Assembly (NCBI GenBank): GCA_002070395.1
Contig: MWDE01000007.1
Coordinates: 23,631-87,630, forward strand
Direction: 5' to 3'
Source of the DNA: Synergistetes bacterium ADurb.Bin155
GTDB lineage: Bacteria > Synergistota > Synergistia > Synergistales > Thermovirgaceae
DNA length: 64,000 nucleotides
Below are positions 51,901-59,681 of the stretch, in pieces. The notes under the pieces were generated by a model that searched no databases, was not told where the DNA came from, and saw only the letters and a program-made list of their open reading frames with translations. Numbering within the stretch: position 1 is the stretch's first letter; every line of letters begins with the position of its first letter. The position numbers and the translations under genes are program-made.

Positions 51901-52842
51901 ATGGAGAGAAAAGATTTTGCCCTGGCCTTCTTGGTCGTGACCATATGGGGCGGCAACCTGATCGTGATCAAATTGGGTCTCAACGACGTACCGCCCATGC
52001 TTCTCGCCGCCCTGCGCTACATCTTCACGGCGCTACCGGCCATCGCTTTCATAAAACCGCCCCGGCTGGAGTGGCGCTACACTATCGCCTACGGCATGAC
52101 CATCGGTTTCGGGCAGTTCTCCTGCCTCTTCTACGCCATGTACATCGGCATGCCCGCGGGGCTCTCCTCGATCCTTCTCCAGACCCAGGCCTTTTTCACT
52201 ATCTTCTTCGCCGCTTTCTTCTTCAGGGAAAAACTCGAGGCCCGACAGATGATAGGCCTCGTGACGGCCTTACTGGGCCTTTTCCTGATCGGCGGCATCA
52301 AGAGTCCCGCCGGCATACCTCCCGTCTCTTTCACGGCCTTCGCCCTGACCATGGCCGCCGCGGCTTTTTGGGGACTATCGAATATCGTCGTACGGATGGC
52401 CGCCAAGCATACCGCATCCCGAGGGGAAAAACTGAACACCCTGAGCCTCGTGGCATGGTCCAGCCTTGTGCCACCCCTGCCACTCCTCGGCCTGGCTGTG
52501 CTGATGGACACTCCCCGCGAGCTCATCGGCGCGGTGGCGCATATGAACCGCGTCTCCCTCTTCGCCATCCTTTACCTGGCCTACCTGGGGACCATTTTCG
52601 GGTCTTCCCGGTGGAGCGGCCTGCTGGCGAAGTATCCCGTGGGGAAGGTTGCACCCTTTTCCCTGCTCACGCCACTGACCAGCCTTGTCATGGCCAGGTT
52701 CATCCTCGGGGAAGAGCTGTCCCTGCACCAGTACCTCGGCAGCATGGTGGTCCTCCTCGGATTATGGATCGTCAACTTCAACGGGCGGCTAAAAAGAGAG
52801 GGGCAAGTTCAACCCGGCCGGGGGGAGCGGACCTCGACATAA
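51901..52842 (+). CDS. EamA/DMT superfamily permease of the glycyl radical operon
   Basis: A 313-residue protein with ten membrane helices in two EamA repeats (ALAFLVVTIWGGNLIVIKLGL, in parts, begins the first; AFALTMAAAAFWGLSNIVVR, in parts, the second). ATG 51901 follows GGGGAGGACCCGCC. It is the last gene of the run starting with activase 1, 40 bases after activase 2, so it may export a product or import a substrate of the pathway. A strong bidirectional terminator follows. Confidence 0.88.
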   Translation: MERKDFALAFLVVTIWGGNLIVIKLGLNDVPPMLLAALRYIFTALPAIAFIKPPRLEWRYTIAYGMTIGFGQFSCLFYAMYIGMPAGLSSILLQTQAFFTIFFAAFFFREKLEARQMIGLVTALLGLFLIGGIKSPAGIPPVSFTAFALTMAAAAFWGLSNIVVRMAAKHTASRGEKLNTLSLVAWSSLVPPLPLLGLAVLMDTPRELIGAVAHMNRVSLFAILYLAYLGTIFGSSRWSGLLAKYPVGKVAPFSLLTPLTSLVMARFILGEELSLHQYLGSMVVLLGLWIVNFNGRLKREGQVQPGRGERTST

Positions 52843-52915
52843 GCACAACCTCCGGGGGCGGCGTCAACGAGGGGCTTCACCGATCAGCGCGGTTGGGCCG
52901 GGTGGAAGAAAAGAT

Positions 52916-52945
52916 CGCCCGGGGACTTCGGTCCCCGGGCGAAGT
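52916..52945. terminator. bidirectional terminator between the GRE operon and the TRAP operon
   Basis: CGCCCGGGGAC (52916-52926) pairs with GTCCCCGGGCG (52931-52941) around a TTCG loop. A short T run follows on each strand (GAAGTTTT on plus, ATCTTTTCTT on minus), so it serves both convergent operons. Confidence 0.8.
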
Positions 52946-52962
52946 TTTACCGGTATCGACCC

Positions 52963-54294
52963 CTAGCGCAGTCCCAGGACGTTGCTCGGGAGCCACAGGG
53001 TGAGCTGGGGGAAGAAGATGACCAACAGGACCACGGCGATCTGGATCAGGATGAAGGGCCAAACCGATCGGTAAAGATCCATCGTCGTGATCTCCGGCGG
53101 GGCCACCCCCTTCAGGTAAAAGAGGCAGTAACCGAAGGGGGGCGACAGGTAGCCGATCTGCATGTTGATCATGAAAAGGACGCCGAACCAGACGGGATCG
53201 AACCCGTAGCTGGCCAGGATCGGCGCGTAGATGGGCAGGGTCAGGCACATCATCGTTATCTCTTCCGTGACGCACCCCATGATGATGTAGGTCATCTGCA
53301 TGATCATGACCATGACCAGGGGAGTGACGTTGAGGTTCAGGAAAAACTGGCGGATCAGGTCGGCCGCCCCCACGGTGACGAACATGGTGGCGAAGAGCTT
53401 GGCACCGACTATGATCCACATGACCATGTTGCAGATCCGGAAGGTCCTGTCGCAGGACTCCCACAACAGAGCCAAGGTCAGTTTTCTCTTGGCGGCCACG
53501 CAAAGAAGGGCCACGCCGGCGCCGATGGCGGCTGCCTCGGAGGGTGAAGCGGCGCCTATCAGGATCGTGCCCAGGATGGAAAGGATCAGGAGGAAGGGTA
53601 CAAGAAGCCCTCGCGTCATCCTCACCTTTTCCTGGAAAGAGACCCTGTCTTCAACGGGAACGGGAGGGCCGAGTTCGGGGTTCAAACGGCAGCGAAGGTT
53701 GATGTAGACCAGGTAGCCCAGGGCCAGGATCAGGCCCGGGACGATGCCGCCGGCGAAGAGCTTGCCTATGGAAACTCTGGCCAGCATGCCGTAAACGATG
53801 AAGGACACGCTGGGGGGGATCAATATGGCCAAGGCGCCGCCGGCCATGATGGAGCCCGAAGCAATGGATTTGTTATAGCCGTAACGGAGCATAAGGGGCA
53901 AGGCTATGATACCCATGGTCACCACACCGGCCGTCGACACCCCTGAAAAGGCCGCGATGATCGTGCAGACCACGACGGTGGCCATGGCCACCGAACCATG
54001 GACGCCGGCGAGCCACTGGCGGAAGCACTCGAACATTTCCTCGGCAATGCCGGACCTTTCGAAGAGGCAGGCAATAAAGACGAAAAGAGGCAGAGAGATC
54101 AAACCTATGGAGAGCATGCCGCTGTAGAGCTGGCTTGCCGCGAAAGAGAGCATGCCGGGCCCCGAATAGATGAGGGCCGCCAGGACGGCGCTGCCACCTA
54201 GGGTGAAGGCCATAGGGAAGCCGAGGAAGAGTCCGCCGAAAAGAAGCCCGAGAAGCATGATGAGGTAAGTGGACGCGGTCAGCTCCATGATCAC
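52963..54294 (-). CDS. dctM: TRAP transporter large permease subunit DctM
   Basis: A 443-residue protein with about twelve to thirteen membrane helices. GFPMAFTLGGSAVL, the central FSGVSTAGVVTMGIIALPLML (in parts) and IMAGGALAILIPPSVSFIVYG (in parts) are typical DctM segments. It forms the sodium-driven permease with DctQ and receives substrate from DctP. The GTG start at 54294 overlaps the dctQ stop (GTGA); an ATG two codons later is possible. Confidence 0.95.
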   Translation of the reverse strand: MIMELTASTYLIMLLGLLFGGLFLGFPMAFTLGGSAVLAALIYSGPGMLSFAASQLYSGMLSIGLISLPLFVFIACLFERSGIAEEMFECFRQWLAGVHGSVAMATVVVCTIIAAFSGVSTAGVVTMGIIALPLMLRYGYNKSIASGSIMAGGALAILIPPSVSFIVYGMLARVSIGKLFAGGIVPGLILALGYLVYINLRCRLNPELGPPVPVEDRVSFQEKVRMTRGLLVPFLLILSILGTILIGAASPSEAAAIGAGVALLCVAAKRKLTLALLWESCDRTFRICNMVMWIIVGAKLFATMFVTVGAADLIRQFFLNLNVTPLVMVMIMQMTYIIMGCVTEEITMMCLTLPIYAPILASYGFDPVWFGVLFMINMQIGYLSPPFGYCLFYLKGVAPPEITTMDLYRSVWPFILIQIAVVLLVIFFPQLTLWLPSNVLGLR

Positions 54295-54788
54295 ACCTTC
54301 TTCTCGAAAAGGCCGTAGAGAGTCTCGACGAACTGGGCGATCCCCTGAAGGATCATCAGCATCGAAGCGGCGGGAATGAAGAGCTTCACGGGGTAAACGG
54401 GCGAACGGAGGAAGGAGACCGTTGTCTCACGGTATAGGACCGACGTGTAGGCCATCTTGCAGCCGTGATAGAAGATCACGCCCATCAACAGGAAGAAAAA
54501 GGGGTAGGTGATCAGATCGACGATGGCCTTGGACCGTTCGGAGAAAAGGGCGTAAAGGACGTCAGATTTGATGTGTTCCCGGTGCAGCAGCACGTACCCC
54601 CCGCCTATGATGGCATAGGCGCCGAAAATGTGGCCCGAGATCTCGTGGGCCCAGATAGTGGGCGCGTTAAAGACGTACCGCGAAATAACCTCGTAACACA
54701 GGATGCCGATCAAGGGCAGGATCAGAAAACAAAAGGTCTTTCCCAAGAAGGTGTTCAGTTTCCCGATAAACCGGATGAAATACTTCAT
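54291..54788 (-). CDS. dctQ: TRAP transporter small permease subunit DctQ
   Basis: A 165-residue four-helix protein with LPLIGILCYEVISRYVFNAPTIWAHEISG (in parts), the standard DctQ first-loop signature. ATG 54788 follows GGGGGGT; two upstream TTG codons are in frame but less likely. It is coupled to dctM by overlap, but separated from the binding-protein gene by 627 bases. Confidence 0.94.
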   Translation of the reverse strand: MKYFIRFIGKLNTFLGKTFCFLILPLIGILCYEVISRYVFNAPTIWAHEISGHIFGAYAIIGGGYVLLHREHIKSDVLYALFSERSKAIVDLITYPFFFLLMGVIFYHGCKMAYTSVLYRETTVSFLRSPVYPVKLFIPAASMLMILQGIAQFVETLYGLFEKKV

Positions 54789-55415
54789 CAACAACCCCCC
54801 AATGCATTCGCAAAGCGATAGGACTCAAAAGGCCGAATTTAAAGGGCGCCCTGGGAGCGCATCAACAGCCCCCGAATGCATCATACCGCCAATACAAACC
54901 CGAAGCCCGCCCTGGTTCACGGATACGGTCGAAGCAAGGGCAGGGCATAAGTTCAAAAGGACTGGAACTATGAAGAAACCTGGCGGCGGTCCGGCATTTC
55001 GGAAACTCCTCCGGCGCCGCCTGGAAACCGTCGGGGCATAAAAAAACGTCACTATCGTCCTGTCGAAGCGTCGTGATACCGATCCCGGTTCATCCGAATG
55101 CGCCGCACCCGGTGACGACCCCAAATGGCGGGGAACAGAGTAAACCTGCAAGATCCCCCAGGGCGTTTGACTCTTTCCCCGATGAAAGGGGAACCTTGCA
55201 GGCCTATTTCGGTTGACAAAAATATTTCGCCCGTGCCCGAGCCGGTCATGAAAAGCATCGTCGCCTTTTGGTCCAAGGCACCGGCGGGATCCCTAACGAG
55301 AAACGTCGGGGATCATGTAACAGTTACTTCAAGGAGGGACTTCGGCTTCCTTATCGGCTGAACCCGATCAGGCCTCCGTCACCTCGGCCGGGCCATATCC
55401 GGCCCGGCGGCCAGG
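54789..55415. other. 627-base gap inside the TRAP locus, no gene recognised
   Basis: Neither strand has a supported reading frame here. A GC-rich inverted repeat (GCCGGGCC and GGCCCGGC near 55389-55406) follows the dctP stop but has no T run. A run of seven As at 55042-55048 (Ts on the minus strand) and a TTGACA at 55213-55218 are isolated signals. The gap may be the remnant of a lost gene or a separate promoter region for dctQM. Confidence 0.4.
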
Positions 55416-56504
55416 TTATTGTTCCATCAAAGCTTTTGCCAGCTCAGGCCTGTATTCCTGGAGGTAGGCCTTAAGCACTTCGATGGCTTCCTTGCTGGCG
55501 GCGTCCTTGCCGAAATCGGGTAGGAAGGAAGCAACCGTGGCGTTCCACTTCAGGGCATCCTCTTCGGACCAGTCCACGATAGTAACGCCCAGATCCTTGG
55601 CCTGGCCCCAGGCTTTGCCGTTGTCGGCCGATCCCTGGAACTCGGCGAAGGCGTTGCCCGCCGCAAGGGCGGACTCGACGACGGCCTTGAGATCGTCGGG
55701 AAGCTCTCTCCAGACTTTGCCGTTGACGATGAAGTAGTCAACATTGACCGGGCCCATCAGGGGCGTCCGGAGCCAGTACTTGGCGACCTCGTGGAAGCCC
55801 ATGGCGATGCTGTCGGCGGGACCGCAATAGGTACAGGCATCGATAACTCCCGATGAGAGGTTTGTGTAGATCTCCTCCCCGGGCGACCAGGTGACGGAGG
55901 CTCCGAGAGCACCGAGGGCGTTGGCCACGGGGACGTCGCCGCTGCGGAACTTCATGCCCTTGATCTTATCGATGCTGTCGATGGGCACCTTGGAGTTCAT
56001 GATCATTTCGAGCACGTAGTAGGCGGGGCCGACTACGTGGACATCGCCGTATTTGGCCAGCTCTTCCCGAAGGAGGGCCAGGATCCGCCCGTCGTTCTGC
56101 TTCTCTACATACTGGTGGAGTTCCCAGGTGTTGTTAAGCAGGAAGAGGGGGTTGGTGGTCATGCCCAGGAGGGGCATCTTTCCCGAATAGTAGTCGGTAT
56201 AGATCATCATCGCCGGGGTTGCCCCGGTGGCCACGGCGTCCAGCTGCTCGGCGACGGCACAGACCATCCCCGGAGCGGTGGGCGTCACCTTGATGCGGCC
56301 GCCCGAACCGCGGGTGATGAGGTCCGAGATGTAGACAAGGCGGTCCCATACAACGCCGCTGGGCTGCCAGGTCGAAGGATACCACTGCCAGGTTTTTTCC
56401 TTGGTCTCGGCCGCAATGGCTCCGGTCTGGAAACAGGAGGCAACGAGAGCGAAAGCCATGAGTGCTAAAATCCCAACTTTCAGTACGTTGTTTCTCTTTC
56501 TCAT
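55416..56504 (-). CDS. dctP: TRAP transporter substrate-binding protein DctP
   Basis: A 362-residue periplasmic binding protein. The N terminus is a signal peptide with a possible lipobox (LVASC, cysteine at about 24), so it may be membrane-tethered. The segment IKGMKFRSGDVPVANALGALGAS (in parts) contains the arginine (KFR) that usually salt-bridges a carboxylate ligand, followed by EIYTNLSSGVIDAC. The substrate is therefore probably an organic acid, but which one is unknown. ATG 56504 follows AGGAGGT by ten bases. An SDR gene lies upstream on the same strand. Confidence 0.93.
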   Translation of the reverse strand: MRKRNNVLKVGILALMAFALVASCFQTGAIAAETKEKTWQWYPSTWQPSGVVWDRLVYISDLITRGSGGRIKVTPTAPGMVCAVAEQLDAVATGATPAMMIYTDYYSGKMPLLGMTTNPLFLLNNTWELHQYVEKQNDGRILALLREELAKYGDVHVVGPAYYVLEMIMNSKVPIDSIDKIKGMKFRSGDVPVANALGALGASVTWSPGEEIYTNLSSGVIDACTYCGPADSIAMGFHEVAKYWLRTPLMGPVNVDYFIVNGKVWRELPDDLKAVVESALAAGNAFAEFQGSADNGKAWGQAKDLGVTIVDWSEEDALKWNATVASFLPDFGKDAASKEAIEVLKAYLQEYRPELAKALMEQ

Positions 56505-56636
56505 TACGAAGAGCACCTCCTCAGTTTACTGGCGTTTCTTATTACACAGGTAGTGTTGATCCGATTCGATGGCATCCCCCCTGCTCCGGCCTGATGAGGC
56601 CTTGCTCACTGTAATCGCTTCGGGGAATGAACTCGA

Positions 56637-57374
56637 TCAGTCCATCAACATTCCGCCATTAATGTTGAGGACCTCTCCCGTAATATAAACGGCCTTCTCG
56701 GAAAGGAGGAAGGAGACGGCGTCGGCTATTTCTTCGGGTTTGGCCAAACGCCCGATGGGGATCCTCTTGATCGCTTCTTTCCAGCGGTCGCTTTTAAGGA
56801 TATTGGGCGTTTCCACCCATCCCGGCGCGACGGCGTTCACGTTGATGTTGAATTCCGCCATTTCCGCTGCCAGGGATCGGGTCAAACTGATCACTCCGGC
56901 CTTGGCCGCCGAGTAGGCGGCGTTCCCGGGTCCGGGCGTCTTCCCGTCGATGGAGGCCATGTTGACGATCTTCCCCGATCGCTGGGCCATCATATCGACG
57001 AGGCTCTCCTGGCTGCACCATAAGAAAGATTTCAGGCATACGTTCATGACCAAGTCCCAATCCTGGTCTTTTATTTCCACGAAGGGGCCGCTGGGGTAAA
57101 TACCCACGTTGTTGACGAGGGCCTTGACGGGTCCAAGGGCGGACCGCGCTTTCAAAACGCCTCCCTGGGCACCATCCCGCGTTGAGAGGTCGCAGGCGAC
57201 ACCTCGGGCGGTCCCGCCGTCCCTGGTGATCTCATCCGCCACCGCTTGGGCGCGCTCTTCAGAGAGGTCGAGAACACTGACGGACCACCCTTCACCCGCC
57301 AGCGTCCGGGCAATGGCCCTTCCTATGCCGCTTCCTCCTCCGGTGACAACAGCATGACCCTTTTGTGATGTCAA
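56637..57374 (-). CDS. short-chain dehydrogenase/reductase
   Basis: A 245-residue classical SDR enzyme. The cofactor motif TGGGSGIG, NNVGIYPSG, catalytic serine in VNMASIDGK and YSAAK (YxxxK) are all present, and it ends in ITGEVLNINGG. Classical SDRs oxidise or reduce hydroxyl/keto substrates with NAD(P). There is no ATG; TTG 57374 (MTSQKGHAVV) or GTG 57383 is the start, after GGGGTGGG. It is first in the run SDR - dctP - (gap) - dctQM and divergent from a GntR-type regulator, so it probably acts on the imported compound or its breakdown product. Confidence 0.88.
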   Translation of the reverse strand: MTSQKGHAVVTGGGSGIGRAIARTLAGEGWSVSVLDLSEERAQAVADEITRDGGTARGVACDLSTRDGAQGGVLKARSALGPVKALVNNVGIYPSGPFVEIKDQDWDLVMNVCLKSFLWCSQESLVDMMAQRSGKIVNMASIDGKTPGPGNAAYSAAKAGVISLTRSLAAEMAEFNINVNAVAPGWVETPNILKSDRWKEAIKRIPIGRLAKPEEIADAVSFLLSEKAVYITGEVLNINGGMLMD

Positions 57375-57556
57375 AAATCCCACCCCCAGAATAGGTAGAC
57401 TATTAGTTCCGAGGAAAACCCCGATGGTGATCACGGTTCCCGACCCGCCGAAGCCGTGATAAAACGCTGATCGGGGACCGCCGCATTCCGTCCGCCGGCC
57501 CCGGGATACTCGCAAAAGATCTACTTCTTTGGGGTACGAAGGGCTTTCGTAAAAAA

Positions 57557-57587
57557 TGGTATCATTGGATTTACCAAGATAATACCA
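57557..57587. promoter_or_regulatory. nested palindromic operator between the SDR and GntR genes
   Basis: TGGTAT (57557-57562) and ATACCA (57582-57587) flank TTGG (57565-57568) and CCAA (57574-57577), an interleaved inverted repeat in the divergent region. The pattern resembles operators of FCD-type GntR regulators such as UxuR/ExuR (TTGGTATACCAA). It is the likely site of the neighbouring regulator. Confidence 0.55.
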
Positions 57588-57829
57588 GTTTGGGAAACAT
57601 TTTAACATGCCGTCGGATAACGTCAAGAAAGGGGGCCGCCAAGGCCTTTCATGTATACTGATGCTCGGGAACGCACCCGGAGCGGACCCCGGGGGGCGGC
57701 AGGGTTTCCGGGTAAAACGGGAGATCCGGGGAAAAAGGACACCCGCCGTGGAAGACACGCTTCAAACCTTTCGAGGCCTGTCACCGCGGGTTTGCGCGGT
57801 CGGTCAGAAAAATTTAAGGGGGAACTACA

Positions 57830-58546
57830 GTGAGCAAGCGAGGAGCCCTGGTCAATCAGATACTCGAAGGAATAAAAAACGGTTCCCTGGTCGAGAACGG
57901 CCAATTGCCCTCGGAAAGGGCCCTGGCGAATCAGCTCGGCATCAGCCGCATCCTCCTTCGAGAAACCATAGTGGTCCTGGAGACCTTGGGTGTGGTAGAA
58001 AGCAAGGAGAGGCTCGGAATTTTCGTCAAGAAACCCGACATAAGCGGCCTGGCGGAATCCCTGCGTATAATGCCTTACTGGTCCGAGAGTTTCGTTCCCC
58101 AGTTGATCGAGATACGCCTCATGACCGATGTACAGGCCGCCGAACTGGCGGCGTTGAGGAGGACCGAGAAACAGCTGGAGGAACTTCGGCAGTGCCTCGC
58201 CACCTTCCTGGAGATCGGCGTGGATACCCCCCAGGAAGCGAAACTCTCTTCCCACTATGAATATATTTTCCACAGGCTCATCGTGGCGGCAGCGAACAAC
58301 GATATATTGATCAGGGTCTACGAAGGGCTCAGCGCCCTGATGGAAAAAAACAACGACTTCCTTCATGAGAAACTGACCCGTGACACGACCTGGGGCAAAC
58401 GCGTGAAGGAACATCACAGGAACATCTTTCAGGCAATCCAGGACGAAGACCCTGAAAAAGCGAAGCAATGGATGCGGACTCACCTTTTCGAGACGAGGGA
58501 TAGGTACGGCAAGATCCTGGAGGAATTGAAAGGACTTTTTATATAA
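57830..58546 (+). CDS. GntR family (FadR/FCD type) transcriptional regulator
   Basis: A 238-residue regulator with an N-terminal winged helix (residues about 5-68; NGQLPSERALANQLGISRIL in parts, then RETIVVLETLGVVE) and a C-terminal FCD domain (about 90-225) whose histidines (HYEYIFHR, EHHRNIF) probably bind a metal that coordinates an acid ligand. Start GTG 57830 follows AAGGGGGAAC. It is divergent from the SDR-TRAP genes and probably controls them in response to the imported acid; whether it also controls the GRE operon is open. Confidence 0.9.
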   Translation: MSKRGALVNQILEGIKNGSLVENGQLPSERALANQLGISRILLRETIVVLETLGVVESKERLGIFVKKPDISGLAESLRIMPYWSESFVPQLIEIRLMTDVQAAELAALRRTEKQLEELRQCLATFLEIGVDTPQEAKLSSHYEYIFHRLIVAAANNDILIRVYEGLSALMEKNNDFLHEKLTRDTTWGKRVKEHHRNIFQAIQDEDPEKAKQWMRTHLFETRDRYGKILEELKGLFI

Positions 58547-58650
58547 AATCTGCCGGCCACGTTGGGAGGCCCCGGCAACCTCGAAAAGGAACGCGATCCC
58601 AGGCCCGTCGACTCCATCGCCGGATCCGCGGCGGGTTCCCCTCATGAAAC

Positions 58651-58674
58651 CGAGGCCTCCGGAAGGAGGCCTCG
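58651..58674. terminator. strong hairpin between convergent genes
   Basis: CGAGGCCTCC (58651-58660) pairs perfectly with GGAGGCCTCG (58665-58674) around GGAA. Neither side has a T run, so it is an atypical terminator or RNA-stabilising hairpin at the end of the GntR and racemase-like transcripts. Confidence 0.5.
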
Positions 58675-58713
58675 GCGATGGATCGAGATTACCCCTCCCC
58701 TGAAACGCCGCCC

Positions 58714-59454
58714 CTACATGAAGCCGCTGTACCTCGTGCGGCAGACCGCCGAATGGACGTGGTTGATCATGGTAATGAAGTCAAACACGGGGAGGTCGGT
58801 CACTTTCTGGATGGCGGCCGCGTAGGGCGGGAGGTCGCTGCATTCCAGGAGCACGGCGCCCAGGTTCGGGTTCTCCTCCTTCATCCTGGAGGCTACGCCG
58901 CATACTTCCTTTTCTATGAGGTCCGAATCGAGGGTCCCCTTCTCGTCGAGTATGGAGGTCCTGAACTCGTCCTGGTCCTCCATGCCGTAGACGACGACGG
59001 GCATATCGGGAGTGATCCCCACCGACTCGAAATGCTCCGAAGTGAGCTGCGCCTTGTTGGCCGTAATGATGCCGACGGACCTTCCCGGGGGCAAGATCCG
59101 GTGGACAAAGGGCACCTGGAGCAGGCTGGAGATGAAGACCGGGATGTGGACCGCCTGGGCGACCTGACGTTGGAAAAGGGCCATGAATCCACAAGCCCCT
59201 GTTATCGCCCTTACACCTTCCCTTTCAAGCTCTTGGGCCGCGTCGATGAAGAGCGCCAGGAGAGAGGGGTCCCTCTGATTGATGAGTTTTTCGCTTGAAG
59301 CGCCGCTGACCTCTTTGTAACGGACCGGGAAATCGTAGGTTGTGGCGTTGCCCACGTTCCCCGGGATACAGGGGTAACAGGCATCGAGTATGAGAATGCC
59401 TATCGGTACGCCATCCCACGACCTGGTCCTGCTCCTCACCTTGTAACGGGCCAT
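58714..59454 (-). CDS. aspartate/glutamate/hydantoin racemase-family protein
   Basis: A 246-residue protein of the Asp/Glu racemase superfamily. Two cysteines stand at the expected catalytic places, in ITGACGFMALF and in VLLECSDLPPYAA, and IGILILDACYPCIPGN opens the first domain. The family includes racemases for hydantoins and amino acids as well as maleate isomerase and arylmalonate decarboxylase. ATG 59454 follows AGGAAGGGG. It is convergent with the GntR regulator and may belong to the same catabolic set. Confidence 0.82.
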   Translation of the reverse strand: MARYKVRSRTRSWDGVPIGILILDACYPCIPGNVGNATTYDFPVRYKEVSGASSEKLINQRDPSLLALFIDAAQELEREGVRAITGACGFMALFQRQVAQAVHIPVFISSLLQVPFVHRILPPGRSVGIITANKAQLTSEHFESVGITPDMPVVVYGMEDQDEFRTSILDEKGTLDSDLIEKEVCGVASRMKEENPNLGAVLLECSDLPPYAAAIQKVTDLPVFDFITMINHVHSAVCRTRYSGFM

Positions 59455-59681
59455 GCTGAATTACCCCTTCCTGCGTGATATGCTCTCCCAAAGATCGCTT
59501 TGTGACCTCAGGCAGCATGATATTTCAAGGCGGTGCTGAGGGCAAGTCGCCCCGTGAAGCGATCCGCCCAAGACGCGCCTTTTTCATGAGCCGGTGGTCA
59601 GCGCCGCCGCCCATGCCTGGAGAACAATGCTTTGAACAAAGACCTCCGCCACGGCGGGCAAGCAGGGAAATTCCTCCCCGC
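59455..59681. other. intergenic region, no gene seen
   Basis: 227 bases with no coding frame, terminator or repeat that I can support. Confidence 0.4.

Noticed and set aside
54825..55276. Minus-strand frames of 74 and 108 codons in the TRAP gap
   Set aside because: They overlap each other, have atypical composition, no ribosome binding site and no family resemblance.
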